From: Bacteroidota bacterium
GTDB taxonomy: Bacteria > Bacteroidota > Bacteroidia > Bacteroidales > PUMT01
NCBI GenBank assembly: GCA_003556985.1
Contig: PWPZ01000017.1
Span: 1-13,918, forward strand
Reading direction: 5' to 3'
Length of the DNA stretch: 13,918 nt
Within the stretch, counting starts at the first letter, position 1. Each line of letters opens with the position of its first letter. Of this stretch, positions 13,606 to 13,918 are shown in pieces. A program made the translations under genes and the position numbers. Below the pieces are notes generated by a model. It was not told the DNA's origin and did not search any database. It was given only the letters and a program-made list of their open reading frames with translations.

Positions 13606-13918
13606 ATGAAGAAAATATTGGTAGCAACTGAGAAACCCTTCGCAAAGCCGGCGGTTGACGGAATTGCAGAAGTATTGGATCAGGCAGGATACGAAATGGC
13701 ACTGCTTGAAAATTATAAAGATGCCGGAGAACTTGTTAAAGCTGCCGCAGATGCAGATGCAATGATCGTAAGGAGTGATCTTATAACAAAAGATGTAATT
13801 TCTGCTGCAGTTAATATGAAGATAGTTGTGAGGGCAGGAGCCGGTTACGATAATATTGATCTTGCAGCTGCAAGTGACAGTGACGTTGCAGTCATGAATA
13901 CTCCCGGGAAAAATTCCA
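13606..13918 (+). CDS. serA: D-3-phosphoglycerate dehydrogenase, N-terminal part (cut by window end)
   Basis: SerA oxidises 3-phosphoglycerate to 3-phosphohydroxypyruvate with NAD, the entry step of the phosphorylated serine pathway. The frame opens at ATG 13606 and runs out of the window after 104 complete codons. It begins MKKILVATEKPF and includes the substrate-binding region IVRSDLITKD, VVRAGAGYDNIDL and VMNTPGKNS, the last being a strong signature of 2-hydroxyacid dehydrogenases of the SerA type. The nucleotide-binding and catalytic Arg/Glu/His parts lie beyond the window, so it cannot be told whether it carries a C-terminal ACT domain. It lies 28 bases after serC on the same strand, so the two are very probably co-transcribed. 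Confidence 0.93.
   Translation, partial: MKKILVATEKPFAKPAVDGIAEVLDQAGYEMALLENYKDAGELVKAAADADAMIVRSDLITKDVISAAVNMKIVVRAGAGYDNIDLAAASDSDVAVMNTPGKNS

Noticed and set aside
1..13918. Mobile element, phage, CRISPR or toxin-antitoxin defence system
   Set aside because: No transposase, integrase, repeat array, terminal repeats or compositional island was seen. The genes are mostly conserved chromosomal families.

Overview
The window looks like chromosomal backbone from a member of the Bacteroidota, probably order Bacteroidales or a close relative. The evidence is the typical Bacteroidota gene versions (stand-alone THUMP RNA methyltransferase, SiaB/SiaC family pair, TerB-ABC-membrane fusion, ComB family protein beside serine genes), AT-rich leaders with almost no Shine-Dalgarno sequences, and a perfect match to the Bacteroidota housekeeping promoter (TTTG, 21 bases, TATATTTG) before the SiaB family gene. 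Apart from the recurring inverted repeats noted below, I see no tRNA, rRNA, CRISPR array, insertion sequence, phage gene or integration site.

Layout. (1) 1-1243, plus strand: the last codons of an unidentified gene, then a THUMP-domain RNA methyltransferase. (2) 1392-2494, plus strand: promoter, SiaB family kinase, SiaC family phosphoprotein and a strong intrinsic terminator, forming a compact two-gene signalling operon. (3) 2500-5577, minus strand: a 1025-residue fused transporter with an N-terminal TerB-like region, an ABC ATPase and a six-helix membrane domain with a very large external loop. (4) 5798-6664, plus strand: an exported creatininase-family hydrolase. (5) 6875-9463, plus strand: the ClpB disaggregase. 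(6) 9521-10219, minus strand: an HPt phosphotransfer protein followed by a STAS-domain protein, with no kinase or receiver beside them. (7) 10220-10524: an AT-rich intergenic region with three inverted repeats. (8) 10525-13918, plus strand: gcvT, comB family phosphatase, serC and the start of serA.

How the genes work together. The right end is a one-carbon and serine block: SerA and SerC carry out the first two steps of the phosphorylated serine pathway and GcvT moves the glycine-derived C1 unit to tetrahydrofolate. The ComB family phosphatase between gcvT and serC is the unexpected member. Two small phosphorylation modules lie about 7 kb apart: SiaB/SiaC, a serine/threonine kinase with its target, and HPt/STAS, a His phosphocarrier with a protein that may be phosphorylated on serine. 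Both lack their usual partners locally, so their inputs and outputs must be encoded elsewhere. ClpB and the RNA methyltransferase are housekeeping genes. The transporter and the exported creatininase-family enzyme have unknown substrates.

Nothing here is clearly a new defence or mobile system. The best leads are the TerB-ABC fusion, the two orphan phospho-signalling pairs, and ComB within the serine/glycine cluster.
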